This document shows, in pieces, positions 9,128 to 19,827 of a stretch of 64,000 nt of DNA. The stretch spans positions 372,001 to 436,000 of the forward strand of contig JANINQ010000021.1 in assembly GCA_024508675.1 (NCBI GenBank), written 5' to 3'. A program made the position numbers and the translations under genes. The stretch comes from Afipia sp. (GTDB lineage: Bacteria; Pseudomonadota; Alphaproteobacteria; Rhizobiales; Xanthobacteraceae). The stretch's first letter is position 1; every line of letters starts with the position of its first letter. The notes beneath the pieces are model-generated. The model saw nothing but the letters and a program-made list of their open reading frames with translations, made no database searches and was not told where the DNA came from.

Positions 9128-9154
9128 CCAGCAGTTCCTCAGAACTACTGCTGG
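9128..9154. promoter_or_regulatory. Dyad in the hpnN-dxs divergent promoter region
   Basis: CCAGCAG at 9128-9134 and CTGCTGG at 9148-9154 form a 7-bp inverted repeat, with a nested TTC/GAA dyad slightly off centre. It is roughly midway between the two divergent starts and about 70 bases before dxs. It could be an operator shared by hpnN and dxs. No regulator gene is nearby and the function is inferred from position only. Confidence 0.3.
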
Positions 9155-9222
9155 ATAGCTGCAATAATGCTACACTGCAAAATGTTCTCGTCTTGTTCCA
9201 CAGTCGCATTGGAAGCCTTGGT

Positions 9223-11139
9223 ATGACCTCATCGACCCCATTGCTCGACGCAATCAAGTCGCCCGCCGACCTTCGCAAGCTGAAAGAGAGCGATCTGCCT
9301 CAAGTTGCAGCAGAAGTTCGCGCAGAAACGATCAATGCAGTTGCGGTCACGGGTGGTCATCTTGGCTCCGGTCTCGGTGTCGTGGAACTGACCGTCGCAA
9401 TACATCATGTTTTTAATACGCCCGCCGACCGTGTCATCTGGGACGTTGGCCATCAGGCGTATCCGCACAAGATTCTCACCGAGCGCCGCGACCGGATTCG
9501 GACTCTGCGTCAGGGTGGCGGCCTGTCCGGCTTCACCAAGCGCGCGGAAAGCGAATACGACTGTTTCGGCGCAGCGCACTCGTCCACCTCGATCTCGGCG
9601 GGCCTCGGCATGGCCGTGGCGCGCGATCTCGCGGGCGGCGACAACAACGTCATCGCCGTCATTGGTGACGGTGCAATGTCAGCAGGCATGGCCTATGAGG
9701 CCATGAACAACGCCGGTGCGATGGACTCGCGCCTGATCGTCATCCTCAATGACAACGAGATGTCGATTGCGCCGCCGGTCGGCGCTATGTCGGCCTACCT
9801 GTCGCGCCTGACCTCCAGCAACACCTACCGCTCGCTGCGCGAGATCGGCAAACAGGTTGCCAAGCGTCTTCCGAAGTTCATCGAGAAGGGCGCACAGCGC
9901 GCCGAAGAATACGCCCGTGGCTTCCTCTCCGGCGGCACGCTGTTCGAGGAACTCGGCTTCTTTTACGTCGGCCCCATTGATGGCCACAACCTCGATCATC
10001 TTCTCCCCGTTCTCAAGAACGTGCGGGATTCGAAAGTCGGCCCGACCCTGATCCATGTTGTGACCCAGAAGGGCAAGGGTTACACCCCGGCTGAAGCGTC
10101 GGCTGACAAGTACCATGGCGTGGTCAAATTCGATGTCGCCACCGGCAAGCAGGCCAAGGCCCAGGCCAATGCCCCCGCCTACACCAAGGTGTTCGGCAAC
10201 AGCCTCGTGAAGGAAGCCGAAAAAGACGACAAGATCGTCGCCATCACTGCGGCGATGCCGTCCGGCACCGGTGTCGATATCTTCAACAAGGCTTTCCCGG
10301 AGCGCACGTTCGACGTGGGCATCGCCGAGCAGCACGGCGTGACATTCGCCGCCGGCCTTGCCTCCGAAGGCATGAAGCCGTTCGTTGCGATCTACTCGAC
10401 CTTCCTGCAGCGCGCCTACGACCAGGTGGTGCACGATGTCGCCATTCAGGGTCTGCCCGTCCGCTTCATCATCGACCGCGCCGGTCTTGTCGGCGCTGAC
10501 GGCCCGACCCATGCAGGCTCGTTCGACATCACTTACCTCGGCTGTCTCCCCGGCATGGTACTGATGGCCGCAGCCGATGAAGCCGAACTGGTTCACATGG
10601 TCGCGACTGCTGCTGCCATCGACGACCGTCCCTCCGCGATCCGTTTCCCGCGCGGCGATGGCGTCGGTGTCGACCTGCCGTCGGTTGGCGTTCCGCTGGA
10701 GATCGGCAAGGGCCGCATCGTCCGCGAAGGCTCCTCGGTCGCCCTGCTCTCGCTCGGCACCCGCCTTCAGGAATGCCTGAAGGCTGCAGACATTCTAAAG
10801 ACCCATGGCTTGACCGCCACTGTCGCTGATGCACGCTTTGCCAAGCCCATCGACACGGACCTGGTCCTGCGTCTGGCGCGCGACCATGACGTGCTCGTCA
10901 CCGTCGAGGAAGGCTCGATCGGCGGCTTCGGGGCACAAGTCTTGCACACTCTTGCGGAGAACGGCGCGCTCGACAAAGGACTGAAGGTTCGCTCCATGGT
11001 TCTTCCCGATACGTTCATCGATCAGGACAGCCCGGCTGCGATGTACGCAAAGGCAGGTCTCGACGCCAAGGGCATCGTGACGCGTGTCTTCGAGGCTCTT
11101 GGCCGCGGAGGCGAGATCAGCGCGGTGCAGCTTGCTTAA
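9223..11139 (+). CDS. dxs: 1-deoxy-D-xylulose-5-phosphate synthase
   Basis: This is the first enzyme of the MEP isoprenoid pathway. It condenses pyruvate and glyceraldehyde 3-phosphate into DXP, using thiamine diphosphate in the cytoplasm. The 638 residues show the family order: [14 protein letters not shown] (catalytic His), [16 protein letters not shown] (TPP/metal motif near residue 150), YVGPIDGHN, the second-domain [13 protein letters not shown] and [15 protein letters not shown], and a transketolase C-terminal domain. ATG at 9223 gives the normal family N-terminus ([16 protein letters not shown]) and has GGAAG upstream; the frame is open for 10 more codons. ispH follows after 22 bases, so precursor supply is genetically linked to hopanoid synthesis. 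Confidence 0.97.
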   Translation: MTSSTPLLDAIKSPADLRKLKESDLPQVAAEVRAETINAVAVTGGHLGSGLGVVELTVAIHHVFNTPADRVIWDVGHQAYPHKILTERRDRIRTLRQGGGLSGFTKRAESEYDCFGAAHSSTSISAGLGMAVARDLAGGDNNVIAVIGDGAMSAGMAYEAMNNAGAMDSRLIVILNDNEMSIAPPVGAMSAYLSRLTSSNTYRSLREIGKQVAKRLPKFIEKGAQRAEEYARGFLSGGTLFEELGFFYVGPIDGHNLDHLLPVLKNVRDSKVGPTLIHVVTQKGKGYTPAEASADKYHGVVKFDVATGKQAKAQANAPAYTKVFGNSLVKEAEKDDKIVAITAAMPSGTGVDIFNKAFPERTFDVGIAEQHGVTFAAGLASEGMKPFVAIYSTFLQRAYDQVVHDVAIQGLPVRFIIDRAGLVGADGPTHAGSFDITYLGCLPGMVLMAAADEAELVHMVATAAAIDDRPSAIRFPRGDGVGVDLPSVGVPLEIGKGRIVREGSSVALLSLGTRLQECLKAADILKTHGLTATVADARFAKPIDTDLVLRLARDHDVLVTVEEGSIGGFGAQVLHTLAENGALDKGLKVRSMVLPDTFIDQDSPAAMYAKAGLDAKGIVTRVFEALGRGGEISAVQLA

Positions 11140-11161
11140 TCCTGTGACCCAAAAGCCGGAG

Positions 11162-12121
11162 ATGAAAATCCTGCTGGCTCAGCCGCGCGGCTTCTGCGCG
11201 GGGGTTGTACGTGCGATCGAGATCGTCGAGCGCGCGCTGGAGAAGTATGGGCCGCCGGTCTATGTCCGCCACGAGATCGTGCACAATAAGTACGTGGTCG
11301 AAAGCCTGAAGGCCAAGGGCGCGGTGTTCGTCGAGGATCTGCACGAAGTGCCCGCGAATGCGATCACCGTGTTCAGCGCCCATGGCGTCGCCAAGAGCGT
11401 CGAGGAAGAAGCCGCGTCGCGCAGTCTCCCGGTGCTCAACGCCACCTGCCCGCTGGTCACGAAAGTTCACAATCAGGGCAAGCGTTACGTCTCCAAGGGC
11501 CGCAAGCTGGTCCTGATCGGCCACGAGGGCCATCCGGAAGTCGTGGGCACCATGGGACAGGTCCCCGGCCCGGTGATTCTCGTCCAGAACGTCGAGGACG
11601 TCGCCCGGCTCGATCTGCCGAGTGACGAGCCGATGGCCTACATCACCCAGACAACGTTGAGCGTCGACGATACACGCGACATCATCGCCGCGCTCGAAGA
11701 CCGCTTCTCCGACCTCGAAGGTCCGGACACCCGCGACATCTGCTACGCGACACAAAACCGCCAGTCTTCGGTGCGAGACCTCAGCAAGCTCGTCGACCTC
11801 ATTCTGGTGGTTGGCGCGACCAACAGCTCCAATTCCAACCGCCTCCGTGAGATCGGGACCGAAGAAGGCATCCCGAGCTACCTCATCGCAGACGGCAGCC
11901 AGCTCAATCCCGAATGGTTGAAGGATGTGACGACCGTCGGCATCACTGCGGGCGCTTCGGCGCCGGAGGTGCTGGTGGATGATGTGATTGACGCCCTGCG
12001 CAGAATCGGACCGGTGACAGTGTCCGTGGTGCCGGGCCGGGAGGAAAATATCGAGTTCAGACTGCCCGCAGAGCTGGTTCAACGCCAGCCGCGCCTCGCC
12101 CCCGTGATGCAAGAAAGATAA
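11162..12121 (+). CDS. ispH: 4-hydroxy-3-methylbut-2-enyl diphosphate reductase
   Basis: IspH is the last MEP-pathway enzyme and produces IPP and DMAPP from HMBPP with a [4Fe-4S] cluster. The three cluster cysteines are visible: C12 in RGFCAGV, one in NATCPLV and one in [10 protein letters not shown]. The substrate-binding TNSSNSNRL motif is also present. The 319 residues match the family length. The ATG at 11162 gives [15 protein letters not shown], the usual start; an in-frame GTG at 11144 is an alternative. The gene lies between dxs and hpnH with gaps of 22 and 6 bases, so the three are almost certainly one transcript. Confidence 0.96.
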   Translation: MKILLAQPRGFCAGVVRAIEIVERALEKYGPPVYVRHEIVHNKYVVESLKAKGAVFVEDLHEVPANAITVFSAHGVAKSVEEEAASRSLPVLNATCPLVTKVHNQGKRYVSKGRKLVLIGHEGHPEVVGTMGQVPGPVILVQNVEDVARLDLPSDEPMAYITQTTLSVDDTRDIIAALEDRFSDLEGPDTRDICYATQNRQSSVRDLSKLVDLILVVGATNSSNSNRLREIGTEEGIPSYLIADGSQLNPEWLKDVTTVGITAGASAPEVLVDDVIDALRRIGPVTVSVVPGREENIEFRLPAELVQRQPRLAPVMQER

Positions 12122-12127
12122 ACATTC

Positions 12128-13318
<1,191 letters not shown>

Positions 13319-13337
13319 TCCTGCGGAAACTCACATC

Positions 13338-13367
13338 AAAAGGCGCGAGCAATGCTCGCGCCTTTTT
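13338..13367 (+). terminator. Intrinsic terminator after hpnH
   Basis: A perfect 13-bp stem (AAAAGGCGCGAGC / GCTCGCGCCTTTT) with an AAT loop and a terminal T run lies 20 bases after the hpnH stop. It ends the dxs-ispH-hpnH transcript. Confidence 0.9.
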
Positions 13368-13484
13368 CGTTTGGAAAGCAAATCCAAGTGCCTGTTGCTC
13401 GCCGGTTACATCCGGCGGCGTTCGCTGCTTCTAAAGTGCGATTTGAGAATCGTCTCTGAACAGCGCAGTTATCCGTACCCTTCA

Positions 13485-14903
13485 ATGAAAAAAGTGCTTC
13501 TGGGATCGGTCGCAGCGATGGCGCTCGCGACCTCCGCAAACTCCGCTGACCTCCCGCAGAAAGTCTTCACCAAAGCTCCGCTTACGCGACCAGATTCGAG
13601 CTGGACCGGATTCTATCTCTTCGGCGGTGGCGGCTATGGCCTGTGGGCAGCAGATCAGCAAGTCGACCCTGGCCTCCTGCCGATGGATCCATTGCGTACG
13701 GGTGGTCGCGGCTATTTCGGCACGATTGGTGGTGGCTATGATCTCCAGTTCAGTTCGTCATGGGTCGCCGGCATTTTTGCTGATGCACAGTTCGGCAGCA
13801 TGCAAGGCACCTACAATGCGTCCATGATGGTGGGTGCCACTGCGTCACCAAAGAATACCCTCAACTACGCCGCAGGCGGGCGTATCGGCTATTTGATCGC
13901 CCCTAACGCGCTGTCCTATGTCAATGCTGGTTATAGCTACGCCGAGTTCTCAGGCTCGACCTTGAGTTCTCCGAACGTCCCGATGTCATTCCCTACCGCC
14001 AAATTCAATCTCGACGGGTGGTTCGTGGGCGGCGGCGTCGAACACTCGCTCGACATTTTCGGCCTCTCCCTTCCTGGCCTGTTCATGAAGACCGAGTATC
14101 GGCTTGCCGAATATGGACACAAGAACGTCATCATAACGGACGGCCCGTTTGCCGGGCCGCTTGGCACGTTCAAGCCCTACGTGCAGACGGTCTCGACTTC
14201 GCTGGTTTACCGCTTCAACTGGAACGGCGCGCCATCGCGCGTGGCCAGCACCCCGCTTTATGCCAAGGCTCCGGCAGCGGCAGCCACGAACTGGACGGGC
14301 TTCTATCTCGCTGGCGGTGGCGGTTATGGCCTCCTGACCAACGACCAGAACATCCCCGGCACTGCAGGCCCATTCAACGCACGCATGGGCGGACGCGGCT
14401 ACTACGGCACAGTTGGTGGTGGCTACGACTGGCAGTTTGCGCCATCATGGGTCGGCGGCGTGTTTGCCGACGCGCAGTTCGGAGACATCGAGGCCAGCAC
14501 CGATCTCGTCGGAACAGGCCGCGCAGCCACTCCGAAAAACAATATCAACTATGCCGCCGGCGTTCGCGCCGGCTATCTGGTCGCGCCGAACGTGTTGTCT
14601 TATGTCAACGTCGGCTACAGCCGTGCCGAATTCACGAAGGCCGATTTCTCGCCGGCACTGACGTCCTACACGCTGCCGAAGACTCAGTATGACGGCTGGT
14701 TCCTCGGAGGCGGCGTCGAGAACTCGTTCGACATCTTCGGCCTCACGCTTCCCGGCCTGTTCATGAAGACGGAGTACCGTTTCGCCGAATACGACCGGAA
14801 GTCCGCGACGATTGTCGAGAACAATGGTGGAGCGCCGCTCTCATACTCCTTCAAGCCTTACGTGCAGACGATCTCGACATCGCTGGTCTACCGCTTCAAC
14901 TGA
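13485..14903 (+). CDS. Outer-membrane beta-barrel protein with two tandem barrel domains
   Basis: The 472-residue product has a signal peptide (MKKVLLGSVAAMALATSANSA) and two homologous Omp25/RopB-like barrel domains, about residues 40-247 and 268-472. Each opens with WTGFYL(F/A)GGGGYGL and has GGRGY(F/Y)GT(I/V)GGGYD, WV(A/G)G(I/V)FADAQFG, Y(L/V)(I/V)APN(A/V)LSYVN, GWF(V/L)GGGVE and LPGLFMKTEYR. Each ends in a barrel-closing SLVYRFN; the first is followed by a linker (WNGAPSRVASTPLYAKAP). Single-barrel relatives are about 230-280 residues, so this is an internal duplication. No strong ribosome site precedes the ATG. It is monocistronic and sits inside the hopanoid locus. It may be a structural or porin-like protein; a channel function is not shown. 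Confidence 0.85.
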   Translation: MKKVLLGSVAAMALATSANSADLPQKVFTKAPLTRPDSSWTGFYLFGGGGYGLWAADQQVDPGLLPMDPLRTGGRGYFGTIGGGYDLQFSSSWVAGIFADAQFGSMQGTYNASMMVGATASPKNTLNYAAGGRIGYLIAPNALSYVNAGYSYAEFSGSTLSSPNVPMSFPTAKFNLDGWFVGGGVEHSLDIFGLSLPGLFMKTEYRLAEYGHKNVIITDGPFAGPLGTFKPYVQTVSTSLVYRFNWNGAPSRVASTPLYAKAPAAAATNWTGFYLAGGGGYGLLTNDQNIPGTAGPFNARMGGRGYYGTVGGGYDWQFAPSWVGGVFADAQFGDIEASTDLVGTGRAATPKNNINYAAGVRAGYLVAPNVLSYVNVGYSRAEFTKADFSPALTSYTLPKTQYDGWFLGGGVENSFDIFGLTLPGLFMKTEYRFAEYDRKSATIVENNGGAPLSYSFKPYVQTISTSLVYRFN

Positions 14904-14956
14904 ACCGGCGCGCCGGTGTCTGCGAAATACTGAAGCAATCACACACGCGCAATTGC

Positions 14957-14985
14957 AAAAGCCCCGGAAATCATCCGGGGCTTTT
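14957..14985. terminator. Bidirectional terminator between the double-barrel gene and hpnG
   Basis: A perfect 12-bp stem (AAAAGCCCCGGA / TCCGGGGCTTTT) with a 5-base loop has A and T runs on both sides. It lies between two convergent genes and can stop transcription from either side. Confidence 0.85.
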
Positions 14986-15035
14986 CCATGGGCGTAGCGA
15001 ACCACGCGAAACAAGAAATTCAGCAAGGCCTCCGG

Positions 15036-15728
15036 TCAGCCCAAGGCCTCGCGGCAACCTTTCAGCGAACGCAGCGCACGGCTGAAGTCGCGCCCCGTCG
15101 AAATCAGATGCGGAATCGTCTTCGGGTTGCGCGCGATCCCGCGCATCACCTTCCACATGTCGACATTGCCGTTCGGCTTGATGGCGTTCATCGTCAGTTC
15201 GGGCAGCGCGCGATGCGCCGGGTCGCTGATCACGCGCACGGCGGCAAACGGCAGGCCGTAATGCTCGGCGTAACGCGCCGCGATGTGGCTCTCCATATCG
15301 ACCGCATCGGCGCCGGTGGTGGCGCGCAGCGCCGCCTTGGCGACCTGCCCGGTCACCACCTCTTCAACACCGGCGAGCACGCCGGCGACAATCTGACGCC
15401 TGCGCCTGGTCGGGAGCGCGACAAGATTTTCGGTGAGCGCCGCTGCCGTGGACCAGCGCTTCTCGCCGGCCAGAATCTCGGATGCGACAACAACATCGCC
15501 GGACCTCAAAACCGGATTGAGGCCGCCTGCCACGCCAAAGCTCACGATGCCGCGAATGCTCGCCGGATCGAACGACGTCATCATCTCGCGTAGCTGAACT
15601 GGATTGCTGGAACTGCAGATGACGGTGAGACCGGGCCCGGCAGCGATGCGGGCCTCCTGTTTCAGGCCAGTAACAATCAGGACTGGCAGCCCGTCGTGTG
15701 CGGCGTCCCCGCCCGCGCCTATAATCAC
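15036..15728 (-). CDS. hpnG: Hopanoid nucleosidase/phosphorylase HpnG
   Basis: HpnG removes adenine from adenosylhopane to give ribosylhopane or its phosphate. The 230-residue protein has the purine nucleoside phosphorylase-like fold: SFGVAGGLNPVLRSGDVVVAS near residue 85, and GADAVDMESHIAARYAEHYGLPFAAVRVISD with the DMES ribose-binding motif. It starts at GTG, overlapping the last 4 bases of shc (GTGA), which indicates translational coupling. It is the last gene of the hpnB-C-D-E-shc-hpnG operon and is followed by an intrinsic terminator. Confidence 0.92.
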   Translation of the reverse strand: MIIGAGGDAAHDGLPVLIVTGLKQEARIAAGPGLTVICSSSNPVQLREMMTSFDPASIRGIVSFGVAGGLNPVLRSGDVVVASEILAGEKRWSTAAALTENLVALPTRRRRQIVAGVLAGVEEVVTGQVAKAALRATTGADAVDMESHIAARYAEHYGLPFAAVRVISDPAHRALPELTMNAIKPNGNVDMWKVMRGIARNPKTIPHLISTGRDFSRALRSLKGCREALG

Positions 15729-17698
15729 ATTCCGATCCCCACGAAGCGGCTGTTAGTATTACGCAGATTCCGATACCGCGCCAGCGCCCACAGCGGGAAG
15801 AACTTAGAATACCCGTGGTATCGCAAATAGAACACACGTGGGAACCCGCCCCCGGTGTATTGCGGCTCGGTCCAGAGCCCGTCCTTGCCCTGGAATTGAA
15901 TCAAATAGGCTATGCCCCGCTGGACAGCCGGATGGTCGACCTTCCCCGCGGCCATCAGGGCCAGCGTGGCCCAGGCCGTCTGCGAGGCCGTCGAATCGGA
16001 CCGCTCATAGCCCCTGTATTCGAGCTTGTAGCTGTTGCCGTCCTCGCCCCAGCCGCCGTCCGGATTCTGAATCGAAATCAGCCAGTCCGCCGCCTTGGCA
16101 ATCACCGGGTCCTTGTGGTCGACCCCGGCGGCGTTCAGTGCGCAGAGCACAGACCAGGTCCCGTAGATGTAATTGACGCCCCAGCGGCCAAACCATGAGC
16201 CGTCCGCCAGTTGAGTGCGGCGGAGATACTCGACACCCCGCGCCAGCGGAGCGCTGGTCTGAACGGTCTCGCCGAGTTGCGCCAGCATCGAGACACAGCG
16301 CGCGGTCACGTCTTCGGTCGGCGGATCGAGCAGCGCGCCGTGATCCGAGAATGGAATGTTGTTGAGATAGTATTCGAGGTTGTCGGCATCGAACGCAGCC
16401 CAGCCGCCGTCCTTGCTCTGCAGGCCGTCAATCCATTCACGGCCGCGCGCGATCGCCTCGTCGTACTTTTCACCGGCGTTGAGCGTGCCACGCGCGCGAT
16501 CCATCGCCATCACCACGACAGCAGTGTCGTCGAGATCCGGATAATGCGCGTTGTTATACTGGAACGCCCAGCCGCCAGGCCGCACGCCGGGGCGCTTGTC
16601 CGCCCAGTCACCGACCACGTCCAGCACTTGCTTCGGCTTTAGCCAGTCCAGCGCGGCCTTTGCCGACGCTTCCGCCTTCTCGCCGCCAACTTCGATCATC
16701 GCATGCGCCGTCAGCGCCGTATCCCAGATCGGCGACACGCACGGCTGGCAATAGGCTTCGTCATCCTTGATCACGAGCAGGTTCTCGACCGACTGCCGCG
16801 CCAGCACGTAGTGAGGATGATCCTTCGGATAACCGAGCAGATCGTAGACCATCACCGTGTTGGCCATCGCCGGGAAGATCGCGCCAAGACCATCGACGCC
16901 GTTCAGCCGCTCGGTGATAAACGCCACAGCCTTGTCGATAGCGCGCTGACGGCTCTTCTTTGGAAACATCGGATCAACAACGCGCAACACCTTGTCGAGC
17001 AGATCAAAGCCGGTGAACCAGAGCTGGCTCTGATGCGGCGCCTTCGCCGTCATTCCGATGGACTTCGGATCTTCCAGAAACAGTTCATCGATGCCGATGC
17101 CGAGCGGATTGCGCGCGCGCGGCTTCTTGTTCATCAGCACCAGCAGCGGCACGATCACAGTGCGCGCCCAGTACGAAATTTTCGTCAGGTGGAAGGGAAA
17201 CCACCGCGGCAGCAGCATGATCTCGACCGGCATCATCGGCGCAGCGCGCCAGGTCACGACACCGAACAGCGCCAGCATGATGCGCGTGAAGACGTTGCTC
17301 TTGATTGCACCGCCGCGGCGAAGAATCTCCTCGCGCGCCTTCTTCATATGCGGTGCGTCGGGCTTGTCGCCGATCATCTTGAGCGCGAAGTAAGCCTTCA
17401 CGCTCGCGCTCATGTCGAACTCATGGCCGTAAAACAGCGACCAGCCGCCGTTGTCGTTCTGGATACGGCGCAGATAGTTGCCGATCTTCGCTTCCAGCAC
17501 GCTATCGACAGGCTCGGCGAGATAATGCCGCAGCAGGACGTACTCAGCCGGAATCGTGGCGTCAGCCTCAAGCTCGAACACCCAGTGCCCGTCAGCCTTG
17601 CGCGCATCCAGAATAGCGCTGCTGGCAGCCGCGATGCTGTTTTCAAGGGCTGGCGCGCTGGGCGCAGCAGCGGCCCTATGGTCGTCAAGAAGCGTCAT
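15725..17698 (-). CDS. shc: Squalene-hopene cyclase
   Basis: Shc (HpnF) cyclises squalene to hopene and hopanol at the inner membrane. The 657 residues contain the catalytic acidic motif PDLDDTAVV at about residue 387 (DxDD form) and multiple QW-type repeats, such as DGHWVFELEAD, NDNGGWSLFYG, QSKDGGWAAFDAD, ADGSWFGRWG, NPDGGWGEDG and KDGLWTEPQ. The channel and membrane-anchor segment (PRWFPFHLTKISYWARTVIVPLLVL) is typical. It starts 23 bases after hpnE and overlaps hpnG by 4 bases. Length and motifs fit bacterial squalene-hopene cyclases fully. Confidence 0.97.
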   Translation of the reverse strand: MTLLDDHRAAAAPSAPALENSIAAASSAILDARKADGHWVFELEADATIPAEYVLLRHYLAEPVDSVLEAKIGNYLRRIQNDNGGWSLFYGHEFDMSASVKAYFALKMIGDKPDAPHMKKAREEILRRGGAIKSNVFTRIMLALFGVVTWRAAPMMPVEIMLLPRWFPFHLTKISYWARTVIVPLLVLMNKKPRARNPLGIGIDELFLEDPKSIGMTAKAPHQSQLWFTGFDLLDKVLRVVDPMFPKKSRQRAIDKAVAFITERLNGVDGLGAIFPAMANTVMVYDLLGYPKDHPHYVLARQSVENLLVIKDDEAYCQPCVSPIWDTALTAHAMIEVGGEKAEASAKAALDWLKPKQVLDVVGDWADKRPGVRPGGWAFQYNNAHYPDLDDTAVVVMAMDRARGTLNAGEKYDEAIARGREWIDGLQSKDGGWAAFDADNLEYYLNNIPFSDHGALLDPPTEDVTARCVSMLAQLGETVQTSAPLARGVEYLRRTQLADGSWFGRWGVNYIYGTWSVLCALNAAGVDHKDPVIAKAADWLISIQNPDGGWGEDGNSYKLEYRGYERSDSTASQTAWATLALMAAGKVDHPAVQRGIAYLIQFQGKDGLWTEPQYTGGGFPRVFYLRYHGYSKFFPLWALARYRNLRNTNSRFVGIGM

Positions 17699-17721
17699 GG
17701 AACGTCCGTAAAATGCTGATT

Positions 17722-18981
17722 TTATTGCATTTTCAAGGCCATATCAGCGGCCTTATCGCCTGAGCGGATCGACCCTTCAATGGTCGCAGGCAGTCCCGTA
17801 TCAGTCCAATCGCCCGCGAGAAACAGGTTTTTCCAATCGGTGGCAGTCCCTGGACGCATGGCATTTTGTTCCGGGGTTGCCTCAAATGTGGCGCGGCGCT
17901 CGCGCACGATCTGCCACGGCGGCAGCGGGCCTTCCGCCACTTCCTCGCCGATGCCGGCGGCCTTGCAGATGTCGCGCCAGATGTCCCGTGCGAGCTGCTC
18001 GCGCGGCACATTCACCAGCCGGTCAGCGTCGCTGATCGTGATCGACAGCCGCTGATGGAATGCGAACAGCCATTCGATCAAGCCGCCAATCACGCCCATC
18101 ATCGGCGGCATGTTGGCCGGCGGATCGTAACGGAAGTGGGCGTTGACGATGGCGCGGAATTTCGTCGGCGTCTTCAATCCGGGCAAGATCGCCGCGGCCG
18201 AACGCGGCGGCACGGCGAGTACGACAACATCGCGCGGCGCAACGGCAATGGTGTCGTCGACGAATTCAAGCATCGAGATCGACTCGCCTGCCATCAGAAC
18301 CTGACGCAGTTCATGGCCGAGATTGACGGTGCCGCCCTTCTCGCGGATCAGCTTGATTGCGGGATCGACAAGAACAGTGCTGAGCCCCTCACGCGCAATC
18401 AGTGGACGGCATGACTTTCCGCCCGCAAGCAGCGTCTCGCGCACGATGGCACCTGCAAGACCTGCAGAGCCATCCGGCGGATCGACGTTGAGCGCCGCAA
18501 GCAACAGCGGTTGCACGAGCCGGTCATACAACGTGCCTTCGCACTTGATGGTGTCGCCGACCAGCGCATCCGTCCCAGCCCAGATCACCGGCGCGAGCGC
18601 AAGATAATCCCCGACGCTGGTATCCGGCACCCGGCGCGTCTTGTCGAACAACCAGGTCGGCATGCGCCCGTTGCCAAGATCGAGCTTCCAGCGCTTGTTA
18701 TTCTTCAGGTCCACGAAATCGAACTGCGCGCGCTCGGGGCCGACAAGACCGGCTTCGCTGCCGATCGACAGCGCATATGAGCGCGCGTGCAGATTGCCCG
18801 ACAGAAGCAAGTGATTGCCGTTGTCGATGACCATGTCGGTTGCGCCGTCATAGTACGAACGGCAGCGGCCACCAGCCTGCTGCGTCGCTTCATGGACGTG
18901 AACCTCGAATCCCTCATTCGCGAGCCGAACAGCCGCGGACAGGCCGGAAACCCCGGCGCCAATGATATGAGCTTTTGCCAT
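17722..18981 (-). CDS. hpnE: Hydroxysqualene dehydroxylase HpnE
   Basis: HpnE is an FAD-dependent amine-oxidase-fold enzyme that reduces hydroxysqualene to squalene. The dinucleotide-binding motif GAGVSGLSAAVRLANEGFEVHVHEA is at the N-terminus, followed by GGRCRSYYD. The C-terminal FAD signature is FLAGDWTDTGLPATIEGSIRSGDKAA. Length is 419 residues. Its ATG shares one base with the hpnD stop codon (TGATG), so the two are translationally coupled. Phytoene desaturases share this fold, but the hpnC-hpnD-hpnE order identifies the squalene pathway. Confidence 0.94.
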   Translation of the reverse strand: MAKAHIIGAGVSGLSAAVRLANEGFEVHVHEATQQAGGRCRSYYDGATDMVIDNGNHLLLSGNLHARSYALSIGSEAGLVGPERAQFDFVDLKNNKRWKLDLGNGRMPTWLFDKTRRVPDTSVGDYLALAPVIWAGTDALVGDTIKCEGTLYDRLVQPLLLAALNVDPPDGSAGLAGAIVRETLLAGGKSCRPLIAREGLSTVLVDPAIKLIREKGGTVNLGHELRQVLMAGESISMLEFVDDTIAVAPRDVVVLAVPPRSAAAILPGLKTPTKFRAIVNAHFRYDPPANMPPMMGVIGGLIEWLFAFHQRLSITISDADRLVNVPREQLARDIWRDICKAAGIGEEVAEGPLPPWQIVRERRATFEATPEQNAMRPGTATDWKNLFLAGDWTDTGLPATIEGSIRSGDKAADMALKMQ

Positions 18982-19820
18982 CAGATGAATGCGTACCGGA
19001 TGAGAATGAAAATCTTGGCGGCCTTGCTGAGCTTGACCGGCCTGCGCGGCAGCGCGAAGCCGCGCTCGACCAGCTTTTCAAGGATCGCGTGATAGTATTC
19101 CGACATGATCTTCGGCGCGCGGACGACGCGGCGCGAGTTGCGCGCCATGATGTCGTTCGACTTGGCGAAGTGACTGCGGGCCTGCTTGAGGATCGCTTCG
19201 CAGACACGCGGCAACCGCGGATCGGATGCCACCACCAGCGGATCGTTCGACATGATACCGGCCGCGTTAAGTTCCTCGCGCGGCAGATAGAGGCGGCCGA
19301 TACCTGCATCTTCGTCGATGTCGCGCAGGATATTTGTCAACTGAAGCGCACGCCCGAGATGGTGCGCGAGCAGGATGCCGTCCTCCTCGCCAAGGCCGAA
19401 CACCCGCACGGACAAACGACCCACCGCACTCGCGACGCGATCGCAGTAAAGATCAAGCGTCTTCGCATCCGGTGCACGGATGTCGGCGGGCACGTCCATC
19501 TCCATGCCGTCGATGATAGCAATGAAATCGTCGCGCCGCAGACCGAACTGCTTGACCGACGGCACATAGTCCTTCACGCGCGCAGGCGGATTGCCGGCAT
19601 AGAGCGCATCGATGTCCCGCCGCCACTGATCGAGCGCCGCGAGGCGATCCGGGCGAGGATCGTTGGAGTCCGCAATATCATCGACCTGACGGCAGAAGCT
19701 GTAGATCTGGAACATCGCATCGCGCTGTTCGCGCGGCAGGATGCGCATCGCTGCGTAGAACGAACTTCCGGAGGCGGAGCCCTGCGCGGTCATCTGGGAT
19801 GTGGCGTCGGCAGCGGTCAT
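18981..19820 (-). CDS. hpnD: Presqualene diphosphate synthase HpnD
   Basis: HpnD condenses two farnesyl diphosphates into presqualene diphosphate. It is a trans-isoprenyl synthase of about 279 residues with both Asp-rich motifs: QVDDIADSNDPR near residue 47 and LTNILRDIDEDAGIGRLYLP. The start at 19820 (MTAADATSQ) is chosen because it lies 7 bases after the hpnC stop and gives the family length. The frame is open 43 codons upstream, but that part overlaps hpnC and looks non-native (Arg/Cys-rich). It is the third gene of the operon and a paralogue of HpnC. Confidence 0.94.
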   Translation of the reverse strand: MTAADATSQMTAQGSASGSSFYAAMRILPREQRDAMFQIYSFCRQVDDIADSNDPRPDRLAALDQWRRDIDALYAGNPPARVKDYVPSVKQFGLRRDDFIAIIDGMEMDVPADIRAPDAKTLDLYCDRVASAVGRLSVRVFGLGEEDGILLAHHLGRALQLTNILRDIDEDAGIGRLYLPREELNAAGIMSNDPLVVASDPRLPRVCEAILKQARSHFAKSNDIMARNSRRVVRAPKIMSEYYHAILEKLVERGFALPRRPVKLSKAAKIFILIRYAFI

Positions 19821-19827
19821 GATGTCG

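Noticed and set aside
13400-13417. CGCCGG-TTACAT-CCGGCG hairpin upstream of the double-barrel gene
   Set aside because: A 6-bp GC stem is expected by chance in this composition, and no sequence context supports a function.
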